DNA from: Oceanirhabdus sp. W0125-5
Lineage (GTDB): Bacteria; Bacillota; Clostridia; Clostridiales; Clostridiaceae
DNA length: 64,000 nt
Assembly (NCBI RefSeq): GCF_027938815.1
Contig: NZ_CP115913.1
Location: 4,498,001-4,562,000 of the forward strand
Direction of reading: 5' to 3'
Position numbers and translations under genes: made by a program
The notes under the pieces: model-generated
The model's input: only the letters and a program-made list of their open reading frames with translations
What the model was told of the DNA's origin: nothing
Databases searched by the model: none
Part shown: one piece after another, positions 55,048 through 63,674 of the stretch
Layout of the letters: every line of letters starts with the position of its first letter
Numbering within the stretch: the stretch's first letter is position 1

Positions 55048-56205
55048 ATGAAAATAAGAGTACCAGATTATTTTAAAGACTTTGTATGTATAGCTTCACA
55101 GTGCGAGGATACCTGTTGTGCTGGTTGGGAAGTAGTAATCGATGATGAATCATATAAAAAATACCAGAAAGTAGAAGGAAAATTTGGTGAAATACTAAGA
55201 AGTGAGATAGTTGAAGATGATGAAGAATATATATTCAAATTAAAAGGTAATAACTGTCCATTTTTAAATGAAAGTAAACTGTGTGATATATATAAGGAGA
55301 TTGGAGAAGATGGTCTTTGTTATACATGCAAACAGTATCCAAGATATACAGAAGAATTTGGGAATTTGCGTGAAATGGGATTATCATTATCATGTCCAGA
55401 AGTGGCACGAATAATATTAAGAGACAATAAAAAAATGAAGCTTGAGACAAGTGAAAATCCAGAGGAAGTTGCTTCATATAATGATATAAATGGTATGCTT
55501 TTTATAAATCTTTTGAGATGTAGAAAGGTTTTCATTGATATTCTTCAAAATCGTGAGATTGATTTAAATGCTCGAGCTTCTTTACTTCTTAAATTTGCTG
55601 ATGAGATTCAAATGAAAATAGATGAAGATGATATAGATGCTATTGAAGTGATAAGAGAAAAATACTTAGATGATAGCTTTATAAATGAAGTTATTATGAG
55701 CCTAAATACGTACAAAGATGAAGAAGGTATCAAATACCAAAACATATATGAATTTATTAAAGTATTTAAGGAGTTAAAGCATATTCACCCTAATGACCCC
55801 TTAAATCTTGATGAGTTGGTGAGATGTTTTTGGCAAGAAGATTCAGAAGAACTATATATAGGTAAGCATGAAGCTTTCAATATATATTATGAAGAGAATA
55901 TGTACAAGTTTGAGAAGCTATTAGTTTATTTTATATTTAGATATTTTATGAAGGGTGTTTTTGATTATGATGTCTCTGCAAAAGTAAAGCTGGCAGTAGT
56001 TAGTTATTTAATGATTAAGGAATTATTTGTGGTAAGATGGCTGAATAATGGTGAATTCACTGATGCGGATGCAGTAGATATAATTCATATGTATTCTAAA
56101 GATATTGAACATTTAGAGGAAAATTTAGATTCCTTGGGAGAAATTTTTAACCTTAATGAGGTATTTGACGTAGAGGAGCTTTTAATTATGTTGTCAACAA
56201 ACTAA
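55048..56205 (+). CDS. FliB-family lysine N-methylase-like protein
   Basis: This 385-residue protein of the flagellin lysine-N-methylase family has a cysteine cluster at the N-terminus (CIASQCEDTCCAGW near residue 14), CPFLNESKLCDIY near 73 and LCYTCKQYPRY near 95, the conserved iron-sulfur/metal site. The rest is helical. No flagellar gene is in the window, so the target protein is unknown. The start is the ATG behind GAGAGGG; the upstream ATG at 55033 lies in that ribosome site. Confidence 0.85.
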   Translation: MKIRVPDYFKDFVCIASQCEDTCCAGWEVVIDDESYKKYQKVEGKFGEILRSEIVEDDEEYIFKLKGNNCPFLNESKLCDIYKEIGEDGLCYTCKQYPRYTEEFGNLREMGLSLSCPEVARIILRDNKKMKLETSENPEEVASYNDINGMLFINLLRCRKVFIDILQNREIDLNARASLLLKFADEIQMKIDEDDIDAIEVIREKYLDDSFINEVIMSLNTYKDEEGIKYQNIYEFIKVFKELKHIHPNDPLNLDELVRCFWQEDSEELYIGKHEAFNIYYEENMYKFEKLLVYFIFRYFMKGVFDYDVSAKVKLAVVSYLMIKELFVVRWLNNGEFTDADAVDIIHMYSKDIEHLEENLDSLGEIFNLNEVFDVEELLIMLSTN

Positions 56206-56289
56206 CTCAGTCACTTACTTAGTTTATTGACAAAGTTACAATGTATTGTTTTCACTTTGTTTTCTATACTTTATAATTTAAATACCCTG

Positions 56290-58023
56290 AGCAACAAAAA
56301 CTGAAACAGTTTTTGTTGCTTCAATTTTACTTAGTATCTATAATTTCCAAAATTTTAACATTTAATTCACTTTCTGAAATAAGCATTTTTAATAGTGAGT
56401 GGGAAAGTAATGATAACATTATAATAAATATTAGAGACTCTATCTTAGTATCTTCTTTTAAAAAAATAAGTGGTAGCTGCAATGGTCCTTTTATTAAACT
56501 AAAATCTTTTTCATAGATATTTCTTTGCTTATAGGTATAAAAAATCTCTTCATTTGTTAAAGTATGATTATTTGTTGCAATGATGTATTTTCCATCTAAT
56601 TTTGACTCTTCATCAATTATTTTTTGATTAATAGAATACTTTAACATAAAATTTCCTTCTCTATTTTGAGTTATAGCAACATCTACATATTTAGCACCTT
56701 TAACATTCCTTGCTAATTTCGTTACTTTTTTTTCTATAGTATCAAGCTTTTTATATATTGTTTTATTCAACTTCAGTTCAAAATCATTAATTGACTTGAT
56801 ATAGCTTTTTATAAATTTATCTCTTGTTTTCTTATCATGCAAAGCTTTTGATTCACTGAAATATACTAAAACAGTTTCTTCCACAGTTTTATTATTATAT
56901 GTAAATTGGTAAGAAGTTCGATAAGCCTTAAATAATCCATGATCTCTTTTTGTATTTAGTAAAACATATTTAATATCTTCGATTTCTTTTATAAACTCAC
57001 ATAATTTATCTGTAAGTTTTAACATTCCTAAATAATCTACATCTTTTCTATTACTATATCCTAATATTATTTTATCATCCAACATCGCTCTATCTACAAC
57101 AATAGTAGCTTTATCTTTTTTTGTTTTAAATTGAGTTATAGACTTCTCGACTATTGCCATGTTTTCTGCTTTATTTGATTCATGTGCTGTATTCCCTTTG
57201 AATATAGAATAACTTAAGGGAATACCCTCTAAGTTTGAATTAACACCTAGTTCTATATGTTTTTTATAGAATCGTTTATTTCTGCTTAAACCAGATGCAT
57301 TTAATTCTGATTTAGTATATTCACCTTCAAAATAACTTGAAGTTATATCATTAAATAAAGTATCAAATGATAGATTATATTTTTTTATAGCTGTATTTAT
57401 AATTTCATTCCATATATCTTCTAAATGCGGATTAATCACATCAAGAAACTCACATATCCTATCATCATTCATAGAACTTTCAGGTATTTCATGAATATCA
57501 CCTATAAATTTTTTTTCATGAGCCCACTTCGCAACATTGTACATAGGTTTAGGTGCGATTAATCTATTTAGACATAATATCTCAGCAACTTGTCCATTAT
57601 CTAAATTTTTATACTTATTTTCACCCCCTTTTTCCTTCAATATTTTATTAACTGATTTTTCAATATTTAACCTATCTATTATACGTTTCAATAAAACTAC
57701 ATCCCCTGGTGATTTGTTAATAGTTTGACTATTGTTTTTAGTTATTTGATTTTTATATTTACATTCTGAATTCATGTACTCCACCTCAAATTGAGAATAT
57801 TTATAGATATCTCTTTAGATAATCAGCATCCACGACACCAATATATATTATATGACATCATATTCCATGATACGACATTATAATTATTATATATTAATTT
57901 TCTAAATATTGCAACATCTTCAACATTATATTGCATTTTTTTGTGAAATAATAAACACTTTTTATATATTCTCAAATAATTAAAGCAACAAAAATGGCAA
58001 TCTTTGATTGCCATTTTTGTTGC
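56290..58023. mobile_element. IS1634-like insertion sequence with hairpin ends
   Basis: Both ends carry AGCAACAAAAA facing inward, and each end is itself a palindrome. At the left AGCAACAAAAACTG pairs with CAGTTTTTGTTGCT (56290-56320). At the right a perfect 25-bp stem with loop TTT spans 57978-58030. One transposase gene lies inside on the minus strand. The exact outer base at the right is ambiguous because of the palindrome. Confidence 0.65.
56327..57775 (-). CDS. IS1634-family transposase
   Basis: This 482-residue DDE transposase has an N-terminal region that includes DRLNIEKSVNKIL, LRRLI-like and LCLNRLIAPKP. The catalytic set is LFNDITSSYFEG near residue 140, IVVDRAML near 230 and YKQRNIYEKDF near 425. 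The frame appears intact. The start is the ATG behind GAGGTGG; a GTG nine bases upstream is part of that site. Low GC matches the neighbours. It could supply transposition for other elements with the same ends. Confidence 0.85.
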   Translation of the reverse strand: MNSECKYKNQITKNNSQTINKSPGDVVLLKRIIDRLNIEKSVNKILKEKGGENKYKNLDNGQVAEILCLNRLIAPKPMYNVAKWAHEKKFIGDIHEIPESSMNDDRICEFLDVINPHLEDIWNEIINTAIKKYNLSFDTLFNDITSSYFEGEYTKSELNASGLSRNKRFYKKHIELGVNSNLEGIPLSYSIFKGNTAHESNKAENMAIVEKSITQFKTKKDKATIVVDRAMLDDKIILGYSNRKDVDYLGMLKLTDKLCEFIKEIEDIKYVLLNTKRDHGLFKAYRTSYQFTYNNKTVEETVLVYFSESKALHDKKTRDKFIKSYIKSINDFELKLNKTIYKKLDTIEKKVTKLARNVKGAKYVDVAITQNREGNFMLKYSINQKIIDEESKLDGKYIIATNNHTLTNEEIFYTYKQRNIYEKDFSLIKGPLQLPLIFLKEDTKIESLIFIIMLSLLSHSLLKMLISESELNVKILEIIDTK

Positions 58024-58043
58024 TTTAATTATTTATGGTAAAT

Positions 58044-58325
58044 TTATTTCATTTTCATCCAATTTTGAGTTACTCTTCTTATCAAATTATCTGCAGTATC
58101 ACGATTAAGAGGCATAACTGATCTCAAGTGCCATTTTATCCAAAGCTTCCAGTGAACCAGCATATATAGGTTTCACGTTTCCTGAAGCACCTTGTGTTAT
58201 CATTACCTTGCAACAATACTTTTCTTCAAGTGATTTCCTTGTAACCCCAACAAAATCAGAAGATATAACTACCCTATTTTAGACAATGCATGGTGTACAA
58301 ACAATGCAGAGCGGCTGTAACTTCA
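58044..58325 (-). pseudogene. Remnant resembling neutral/alkaline ceramidase
   Basis: Just right of the IS, minus-strand frames connect by frameshifts. They read ALHCLYTMHC, then VVISSDFVGVTRKSLEEKY, CKVMITQGASGNVKPIYAGS, then TADNLIRRVTQNW, ending at TAA 58044. The order resembles the ceramidase family (ISSDF.G, QGA.GN..P). At least two frame changes separate the parts. The IS may have broken it. Confidence 0.45.
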
Positions 58326-58347
58326 TAATAAACACCTCAATTTTATT

Positions 58348-59046
58348 TTAAAATATCCTTGGAAACATTACACCATCAGATAATCTGCTTATAATGTTAT
58401 TAGCTGTTTCATCAATATATGCTGATATTTTATTATTTGAAATATAGATAGGCTCTGAAACTTCATTTTCCTTATTTATATATTTTTCTATTACCCAATC
58501 TATTCCTCGACTTATTTCTTCTTCAGTAATAAAGTCATGAACACTATGTAGTTCAACATCTTTTAATAAAGTGCATATCTCTTTTAGTTCATTATTATCT
58601 TCTAAAAGTCTAAAATCATGAGAGTCTAAGTCATAAAAAATCTTGTCGCGAAATAATATATCAGTTGGTACTATACCCAATTTATGCATGTCCATAACAA
58701 AATCAGGTCTAACTTTAAGCAAAAACCTTTCATCTGAAAGTATATGTACCACATATCCTCTATACAAGTCATTAATATTGCTCTCTTTAGACATATTATC
58801 ATTTATAAAATTAGTGACCCTATTATAAAAGGTTGAAAGGTTTTCTTTCTTATTAAAATCAAGGTCTGCAATGTTATCTCTCATGTGGGAGTGTTTTTTA
58901 TCTGCTCTTACAACTCCTTCTCTCATACGAATTAAATCTGGAGCAATTGAACCTGCATAAAACAGACCTTTATCTTTAATTATTCCATCAGGTAATGTAT
59001 TTATTATTCTATTAGCAATTTCTAAATGTGTAATAATACCTGCCAT
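58348..59046 (-). CDS. Zinc-dependent phospholipase C-like protein
   Basis: This 232-residue protein begins MAGIITHLEIANRII and continues GLFYAGSIAPDLIRMREG, DKKHSHMRDNI near residue 50 and YRGYVVHILSDERF near 95. It resembles the zinc-dependent phospholipase C/S1-P1-like hydrolases, with histidine and aspartate ligands spread through the chain (H7, D32, H51, H53, H100, D104). It has no signal peptide, so secretion is doubtful. The start is the ATG behind GGAGGG; an upstream in-frame ATG lacks one. Confidence 0.7.
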   Translation of the reverse strand: MAGIITHLEIANRIINTLPDGIIKDKGLFYAGSIAPDLIRMREGVVRADKKHSHMRDNIADLDFNKKENLSTFYNRVTNFINDNMSKESNINDLYRGYVVHILSDERFLLKVRPDFVMDMHKLGIVPTDILFRDKIFYDLDSHDFRLLEDNNELKEICTLLKDVELHSVHDFITEEEISRGIDWVIEKYINKENEVSEPIYISNNKISAYIDETANNIISRLSDGVMFPRIF

Positions 59047-59154
59047 ATTATCCCTCCGTTTAAATGAATTTTTATTAACTATTATTAACACACAAATTTC
59101 ATCTGGATAAAATCTCCTTCTGAAAGTTGTTAACTTAAGCAGCTATGCAGTGCC

Positions 59155-60024
59155 TTAAAAAAAGCTAAGTTGCTCCACCTTCTCCTTTTCTTCAAAGGTA
59201 TGCATATACTTGAAAAGTTCATTAACATTATATACAATCCCCTTTTCCTTGCAAGTATATTTGAAAATATCCATCAAGGCTTTATTATTGTCACTAATAA
59301 TCTCGTATCTGTATCCGTACTTTTTATGATATTTTTCCTTTAGTCCTGGAAAATACTTATCTAGCTTAGCATAAAAATATTCTCTGTTTCCTTCTCTTAA
59401 GGTTAACCCCATGTTAAAGCATAAAATACCATAAACTTTAGCTTCAATGCAGTAATCAAGAATGCCTCTTAGGTTTTCTTCTGTGTCATTTATAAAGGGC
59501 AAAATTGGATCTAACCAAACCACAGTAGGTATTTTATTATCTCTCATTACCTTTAATACCTCAAAACGCTCTTTTGTACTACTTACATTAGGCTCAATTA
59601 TTTTACATAGGTCTTCATCATAAGTTGTTAGTGTCATCTGTACCACACATTTAGTCTTTTCATTTATACTTTTCAGTAAATCAAGATCCCTAAGAATACG
59701 ATTTGATTTAGTCTGAATACTAAGACCAAAATCGTATTTATCTATTATTTCAAGAGCTTTTCTGGTGTGCATTAACTGTTCCTCTAGGTGTATATATGGA
59801 TCACTCATAGCACCAGTACCAATCATACACTTTTTTCTTTTTCTCTTAAGTGCGTCTTCCAGTAGTATCAATGCATTGCTTTTAACCTCTATGTCTTCAA
59901 AATCATGATTCATATTATAGCACCTACTTCTGCTATCACAATAAATACATCCATGTGTGCAACCACGATATATATTCATACCATTCTTTGGTGATAAAAT
60001 TCCCTTCACTTCTTTATAGTGCAT
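59155..60024 (-). CDS. SPL-family radical SAM protein
   Basis: This 289-residue radical SAM protein has the cluster motif CTHGCIYCDSRS near residue 22, followed by GTGAMSDPYIHLEEQ near 64, LSIQTKSNRILRDLD near 90 and VVWLDPILPFIND near 160. It belongs to the spore photoproduct lyase-like family of unknown specificity, often annotated as SPL family radical SAM protein. The start is the ATG behind AGAAAGGA. It has no obvious partner gene. Confidence 0.85.
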   Translation of the reverse strand: MHYKEVKGILSPKNGMNIYRGCTHGCIYCDSRSRCYNMNHDFEDIEVKSNALILLEDALKRKRKKCMIGTGAMSDPYIHLEEQLMHTRKALEIIDKYDFGLSIQTKSNRILRDLDLLKSINEKTKCVVQMTLTTYDEDLCKIIEPNVSSTKERFEVLKVMRDNKIPTVVWLDPILPFINDTEENLRGILDYCIEAKVYGILCFNMGLTLREGNREYFYAKLDKYFPGLKEKYHKKYGYRYEIISDNNKALMDIFKYTCKEKGIVYNVNELFKYMHTFEEKEKVEQLSFF

Positions 60025-60067
60025 GTTAATATATCCTTTCTGTTTCATTATTACTCATATTCTCTGC

Positions 60068-60226
60068 CTATTCTTTTGTTTCATTAATTTTATCCCACTC
60101 AGTTTTTTTATACTTTATGTGTTTTAACATTATGTTAGTCCAATCTTTATCATATTCTCTATACAGCTGTTCTTCCGCCCATTTTTTTATATTCTTATGG
60201 TCTGGATGATTCTCATCATGATAAAC
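60068..60226 (-). pseudogene. Fragment of a plasmid pRiA4b ORF-3-like gene
   Basis: The frame reads VYHDENHPDHKNIKKWAEEQ and ends TEWDKINETKE. It is nearly the same as the C-terminal part of the intact gene at 62061-62750. The rest of that gene is missing, so it is a truncated copy. Confidence 0.8.
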
Positions 60227-60327
60227 ATTGTGGATATAATAAATACTTATTTCCATTATACAGCATTTATATATCATATCTCCAATATTTTAGTACATTG
60301 CTTTTTTATATAAAATCTCCTTGTTTA

Positions 60328-60384
60328 GGTATCTCCATCTATTGGATAAGCATCAAGCCCTATACTAAGATAAACCTCAATATT
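60328..60384 (-). pseudogene. Fragment of a GGDEF gene
   Basis: The minus strand reads EVYLSIGLDAYPIDGDT, matching EVFLSIGLAAYPIDGDT in the GGDEF gene at the right edge. It is 57 bp long with no start or stop of its own. It lies after the pRiA4b fragment in the same order as in the intact locus. Confidence 0.75.
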
Positions 60385-60399
60385 TTAAAACAACACTTT

Positions 60400-60771
60400 T
60401 CCTATAACCTACAACCTTTTAAACAATTAACTTATCAACTAGAAAGAATGGAGATTGAATCTGGAGGAAGCAAATTATTTCGCATAAAACTAATACTTAG
60501 AAACTTTGGCGGTAACTTTATCTTGTTACTTCCATTAGGAATGTTCTCTCCTATGATCTTTAAGAAAGTTAACACTATATTTAAAGCATTATTACTTGGC
60601 TTTTTAACATCATTGGCTATTGAGTTAACTGAAATACTAGAAGTATTACTTAATATTTCACGTTGGGGCATAGCCTTTGATATAGATGATATCATATTAA
60701 ACACTTTAGGTGCAGCAATAGGTTATTTGGTATATAAAATATTTGCTACACTACTTCAGAAGTTTAAATAA
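60400..60771 (+). pseudogene. Truncated VanZ-family gene
   Basis: A frame open from 60298 to 60771 contains a VanZ-like C-terminal part: NLQPFKQLTYQ, FGGNFILLLPLGMFSPMIFKK, SLAIELTEILEVLL and FDIDDIILNTLGAAIGY, with three membrane segments. The N-terminal portion expected for VanZ is missing; the sequence before 60390 belongs to the GGDEF remnant. It therefore looks like a 5'-truncated copy joined to unrelated DNA. Expression from the first ATG is uncertain. Confidence 0.6.
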
Positions 60772-60786
60772 AATACCATAACCACG

Positions 60787-60814
60787 CAAAGGGCTGTCAT
60801 TAGACAACCCTTTG
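60787..60814. terminator. Bidirectional terminator
   Basis: CAAAGGGCTGTC and GACAACCCTTTG form a 12-bp stem with one G-U pair and loop ATTA. It lies between the VanZ remnant and the DUF5050 gene. Confidence 0.75.
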
Positions 60815-60822
60815 TTCTTAAA

Positions 60823-61824
60823 TCACTTATTCTCACCTAAAATTCTTATTTCTCTGTCTTTTATATTTATTTTATAAATCACAGACTTGTTAGTTTCATT
60901 CTGCCAGTTAAGCATATATACTTCATCTTCAAAAACATTAACTGCAGTTATTTTTCCACTAAACAAGAATTCTGTTTCTTTAGTATCTAAATTCAACATA
61001 CTCAGCTTGTCATCATTAGTGTACAGTAAATACTTCTGTCCATTATCTTCATAAATATTGCAAATATGACCATCAACTAGTTCCTCAAAATTTGTACCAT
61101 CTGATTTCACTCTGCAAATTCCTAATTCACTACTTACTGCATTAAAATATCCACCTCTATTAGTATTTAAATTTTCAAAGTATATCCATCCATCATCTAC
61201 TATAAAGTGTGTTGTTGCAATAAATTTTCCTGAATCTTTAATCAAAATTTCGGATTTATTGCTGCCGTTCAAATCGATTCTAAACAATTTCCCCTCAGTT
61301 TGACTGCAATAATATAAGTAATTTGAATCGTACTGCATATCGTTTATACTGTCTTTAACTAATCTTTTTTTCTTGGAACCATCTAAACTTATTCTATATA
61401 ATCCATCTTCTTTATCACATTTTAAATCAAGTATATTTGCATATATATGATTATCAATAACTATGCTCTGATGAGTATTTATATCTGTAATTTCCTGCCT
61501 ATTATCGGGATTATTTATCTCTAGTCTCATAAGTTTTAGTCCGTTTTTAAAGTCTCTATAGTATAAATAGTCCTGATATATGTTTAAACTCATACCATAG
61601 GTACCAGTATAAGTCTCTTTAATGTTTCCATCATATCTAGAAATTGAATTAGAATTTTCTCCATCTTGATAATAAATATTACCTTCTTCATCTTTCACTA
61701 TAAAGCTAAATTCCCCTGCATTTATAGAATCAGTACCAAAACTATGATTATCTGATATATAATTTGTACATCCACACAACAATAATGAAAGAATTATAAT
61801 TACACTTATATATTTTACTCTCAT
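60823..61824 (-). CDS. DUF5050-type lipoprotein with beta-propeller-like repeats
   Basis: This 333-residue lipoprotein has the lipobox LLCGC near residue 17. The rest is built of repeated strands with Y-Y/I-Y-x pairs: DYLYYRDFKNGLKLMRL, DGLYRISLDGSKKKRL, NYLYYCSQTEGKLFRIDLNG and LGICRVKSDGTNFEEL, typical of DUF5050 or low-complexity propeller domains. No catalytic residue is evident. The start is the ATG behind AAAGGGG. It is directly downstream of the UPF0158 remnant, whose stop overlaps an upstream in-frame ATG. Confidence 0.75.
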   Translation of the reverse strand: MRVKYISVIIILSLLLCGCTNYISDNHSFGTDSINAGEFSFIVKDEEGNIYYQDGENSNSISRYDGNIKETYTGTYGMSLNIYQDYLYYRDFKNGLKLMRLEINNPDNRQEITDINTHQSIVIDNHIYANILDLKCDKEDGLYRISLDGSKKKRLVKDSINDMQYDSNYLYYCSQTEGKLFRIDLNGSNKSEILIKDSGKFIATTHFIVDDGWIYFENLNTNRGGYFNAVSSELGICRVKSDGTNFEELVDGHICNIYEDNGQKYLLYTNDDKLSMLNLDTKETEFLFSGKITAVNVFEDEVYMLNWQNETNKSVIYKINIKDREIRILGENK

Positions 61825-61838
61825 AAAATTCCCCTTTT

Positions 61839-62060
61839 TCATTTATCATCTATCCATTTTTCATAAATAATTTCTTTCAACATAAGAAAATCACCTCTAC
61901 CATTGATAGAACTACATAACTCCTTTTTTATCTTTTTATCCTCATACGAATAACAAAAGTTCTCCACAATATCATATTCCCTAATATCATCTGCAATAGG
62001 AACAAGTATATATTCATCATCATTCTCAATAATGTCTACGGCTGCCTGAAAATCATCCTC
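61839..62060 (-). pseudogene. UPF0158-like remnant joined in frame to the pRiA4b gene
   Basis: Directly after the pRiA4b stop (TAG) the same frame continues as EDDFQAAVDIIEND, EYILVPIADDIREYDIVENF and SINGRGDFLMLKEIIYEKW, ending in TGA at 61839. This is the C-terminal part of a UPF0158-type protein. No start codon is seen, and the first half is missing. Either it is a remnant or a rare readthrough extension. Confidence 0.6.
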
Positions 62061-62750
62061 CTAATGTTTATCAGCTTCGTTAATTTTGTCCCACTCAGTT
62101 TTTTTATACTTTATATGTTTTAACATTATATTGGTCCATTCATTATCATATTCTCTATATCGCTGTTCTTCAGCCCATTTTTTTATATTCTCATAGTCTG
62201 GATGATTCTCATCATGATAAACTTTAAAGAATTCATAATATCCTAAAACACCACCCACATCTTCTGGTGGTGCAGTTTCCGCACCATCAATAAGTGTTGG
62301 ATACCCATAGTAATAATCTTCAATTATTTCTTCTAAAGTAATAAGCATACGCCAATCATCCCCAAAATCATATCTATAGTTAAGCTTCTCGTATTTCTCT
62401 ATGTATTTATCAATTTTAATACTTTGAGGTTTTCTTATTGTTGTATTAAGATGCTTTGCTATAATTCCAAAAGGATCCTTTTTCTTATCTAGTTTTACTT
62501 TTTTATATTTTGATTTAATTATCTTATTTTCATCGTATGCTTCGCTATCATTTGTAATCTTCATCTTTTCTTCACTCAAATTAAACTCAAATAAGTGACA
62601 AGGTTCATCTGGATATCCACTTTGAAAATTCGTCACAGTTTGTATAGTATCATGCAACCTATTAAATGTAGCACCAGCAGGCATGATAACCTCTCTCCAA
62701 ATTAGTGGTTCTGTTCCTATAAACTCTATTTTTATTTTATAAGCTTTCAT
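62061..62750 (-). CDS. Plasmid pRiA4b ORF-3 family protein
   Basis: This 229-residue cytoplasmic protein of the pRiA4b ORF-3-like family starts YKIKIEFIGTEPLIWREVIMPAGATFNRLHDTIQ, a family hallmark. YRYDFGDDWRMLITLEEI is near residue 130 and DGAETAPPEDVGGVLGYYEF near 165. The family is common on plasmids and in chromosomal accessory regions, with no known activity. AGGAGG precedes the ATG. A fragment of a second copy lies at 60068-60226. Confidence 0.85.
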   Translation of the reverse strand: MKAYKIKIEFIGTEPLIWREVIMPAGATFNRLHDTIQTVTNFQSGYPDEPCHLFEFNLSEEKMKITNDSEAYDENKIIKSKYKKVKLDKKKDPFGIIAKHLNTTIRKPQSIKIDKYIEKYEKLNYRYDFGDDWRMLITLEEIIEDYYYGYPTLIDGAETAPPEDVGGVLGYYEFFKVYHDENHPDYENIKKWAEEQRYREYDNEWTNIMLKHIKYKKTEWDKINEADKH

Positions 62751-62939
62751 AAATTATCCTCCTGTAACTTTAAATAACAAATACTATTGCTACTACTAGT
62801 GTATATTTTAATCTTAATAAGTTCAAATTAAATATTAACTGTTTATTGCTTAATCATTGGTTTTTCATATTTATTTAATAAAAGAACCCCATGTATCATC
62901 AAAACACACATGAAGTTCCTCTTATAAATTTCAAATAGT

Positions 62940-63674
62940 TTACTCTTCTCTCAATCTCTTTACTTCCTCTATTGAAATACCTACCTTTACTGAAATTGTT
63001 TCATCATCTAGAATATCCAATAATTTTCTAGCAACCTCTACCTTTGCTTGTTCAATTCCTTGTTCAATTCCTTGTTCAATTCCTTGTTCAATTCCTTGCT
63101 CAATTCCTTGTTCAATTCCTTGCTCAATTCCTCTTTCAATTCCTCTTTTTAGACCTCGTTCCTCTGCTTTACGTTCTTTTTCCTCAAAAAAAGCAGCTGT
63201 TGACCTTGCATCTAACCAAGCCTTTTCCCTTGCATAATATTCTTGTTGCTTAATTTCATCTGCACTTAACTTCTTTAATCTATCAGCAGCCAACCTATAC
63301 ACCTCCTCTTCACCTGCCATTTCAATAAGTTCATCCTTTCTATTCTCCGCTGCATATTCTATAAATCTTAACCATTTATCAAGTGTTGTTTTATCTTTAT
63401 TTTCTAATTTATATTTTGGCAATTCGATATAATGTATTTCCAAATCATCAACTAACAGAAACTCTTGATCTTTTTCCTTAACCTTGAATATATTATGGTA
63501 ATTATCATTCTCCTTGAAAAGCTTAAAATCTAATAAACTTATTACAACACATTTCTTTAAATTTATATACTTACCAGCATTTGATATAGTTTCTCCATAT
63601 AACCTACTCCAGTAGTACAATGATCTCTTTCTGAAGTCATTCATCTCATTAATTTGAACCTCTATATCATACAA
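62940..63674 (-). CDS. Rpn-family (PD-(D/E)XK) nuclease, N-terminally truncated
   Basis: The frame of 244 residues starts at TTG immediately after the stop of the GGDEF gene and reads YDIEVQINEMNDFRKRSLYYWSRLYGE. That is the second half of the PD-(D/E)XK core of recombination-promoting nucleases; the first acidic residue and about 50-60 residues before it are missing. A helical region follows, then seven GIEQ tetrapeptides (63053-63136), and a C-terminal tail ending in EVKRLREE. It is probably inactive. The junction suggests loss of the 5' part by recombination. Confidence 0.75.
   Translation of the reverse strand: MYDIEVQINEMNDFRKRSLYYWSRLYGETISNAGKYINLKKCVVISLLDFKLFKENDNYHNIFKVKEKDQEFLLVDDLEIHYIELPKYKLENKDKTTLDKWLRFIEYAAENRKDELIEMAGEEEVYRLAADRLKKLSADEIKQQEYYAREKAWLDARSTAAFFEEKERKAEERGLKRGIERGIEQGIEQGIEQGIEQGIEQGIEQGIEQAKVEVARKLLDILDDETISVKVGISIEEVKRLREE
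63048..63144. repeat. 12-bp tandem repeats encoding GIEQ
   Basis: TTG(T/C)TCAATTCC is repeated seven times, with one TCTTTCAATTCC variant next to it. On the minus strand it encodes GIEQ seven times and GIER once. Such repeats in Rpn-type genes are likely to vary in number. Confidence 0.9.

Noticed and set aside
57823..58014. 63-residue Cys-rich frame between the IS1634-like transposase and the IS end
   Set aside because: It runs through the palindromic end and has no ribosome site.
63044..63253. Plus-strand frame of repeated VQFL units
   Set aside because: It is the mirror of the GIEQ repeats in the Rpn gene on the other strand.
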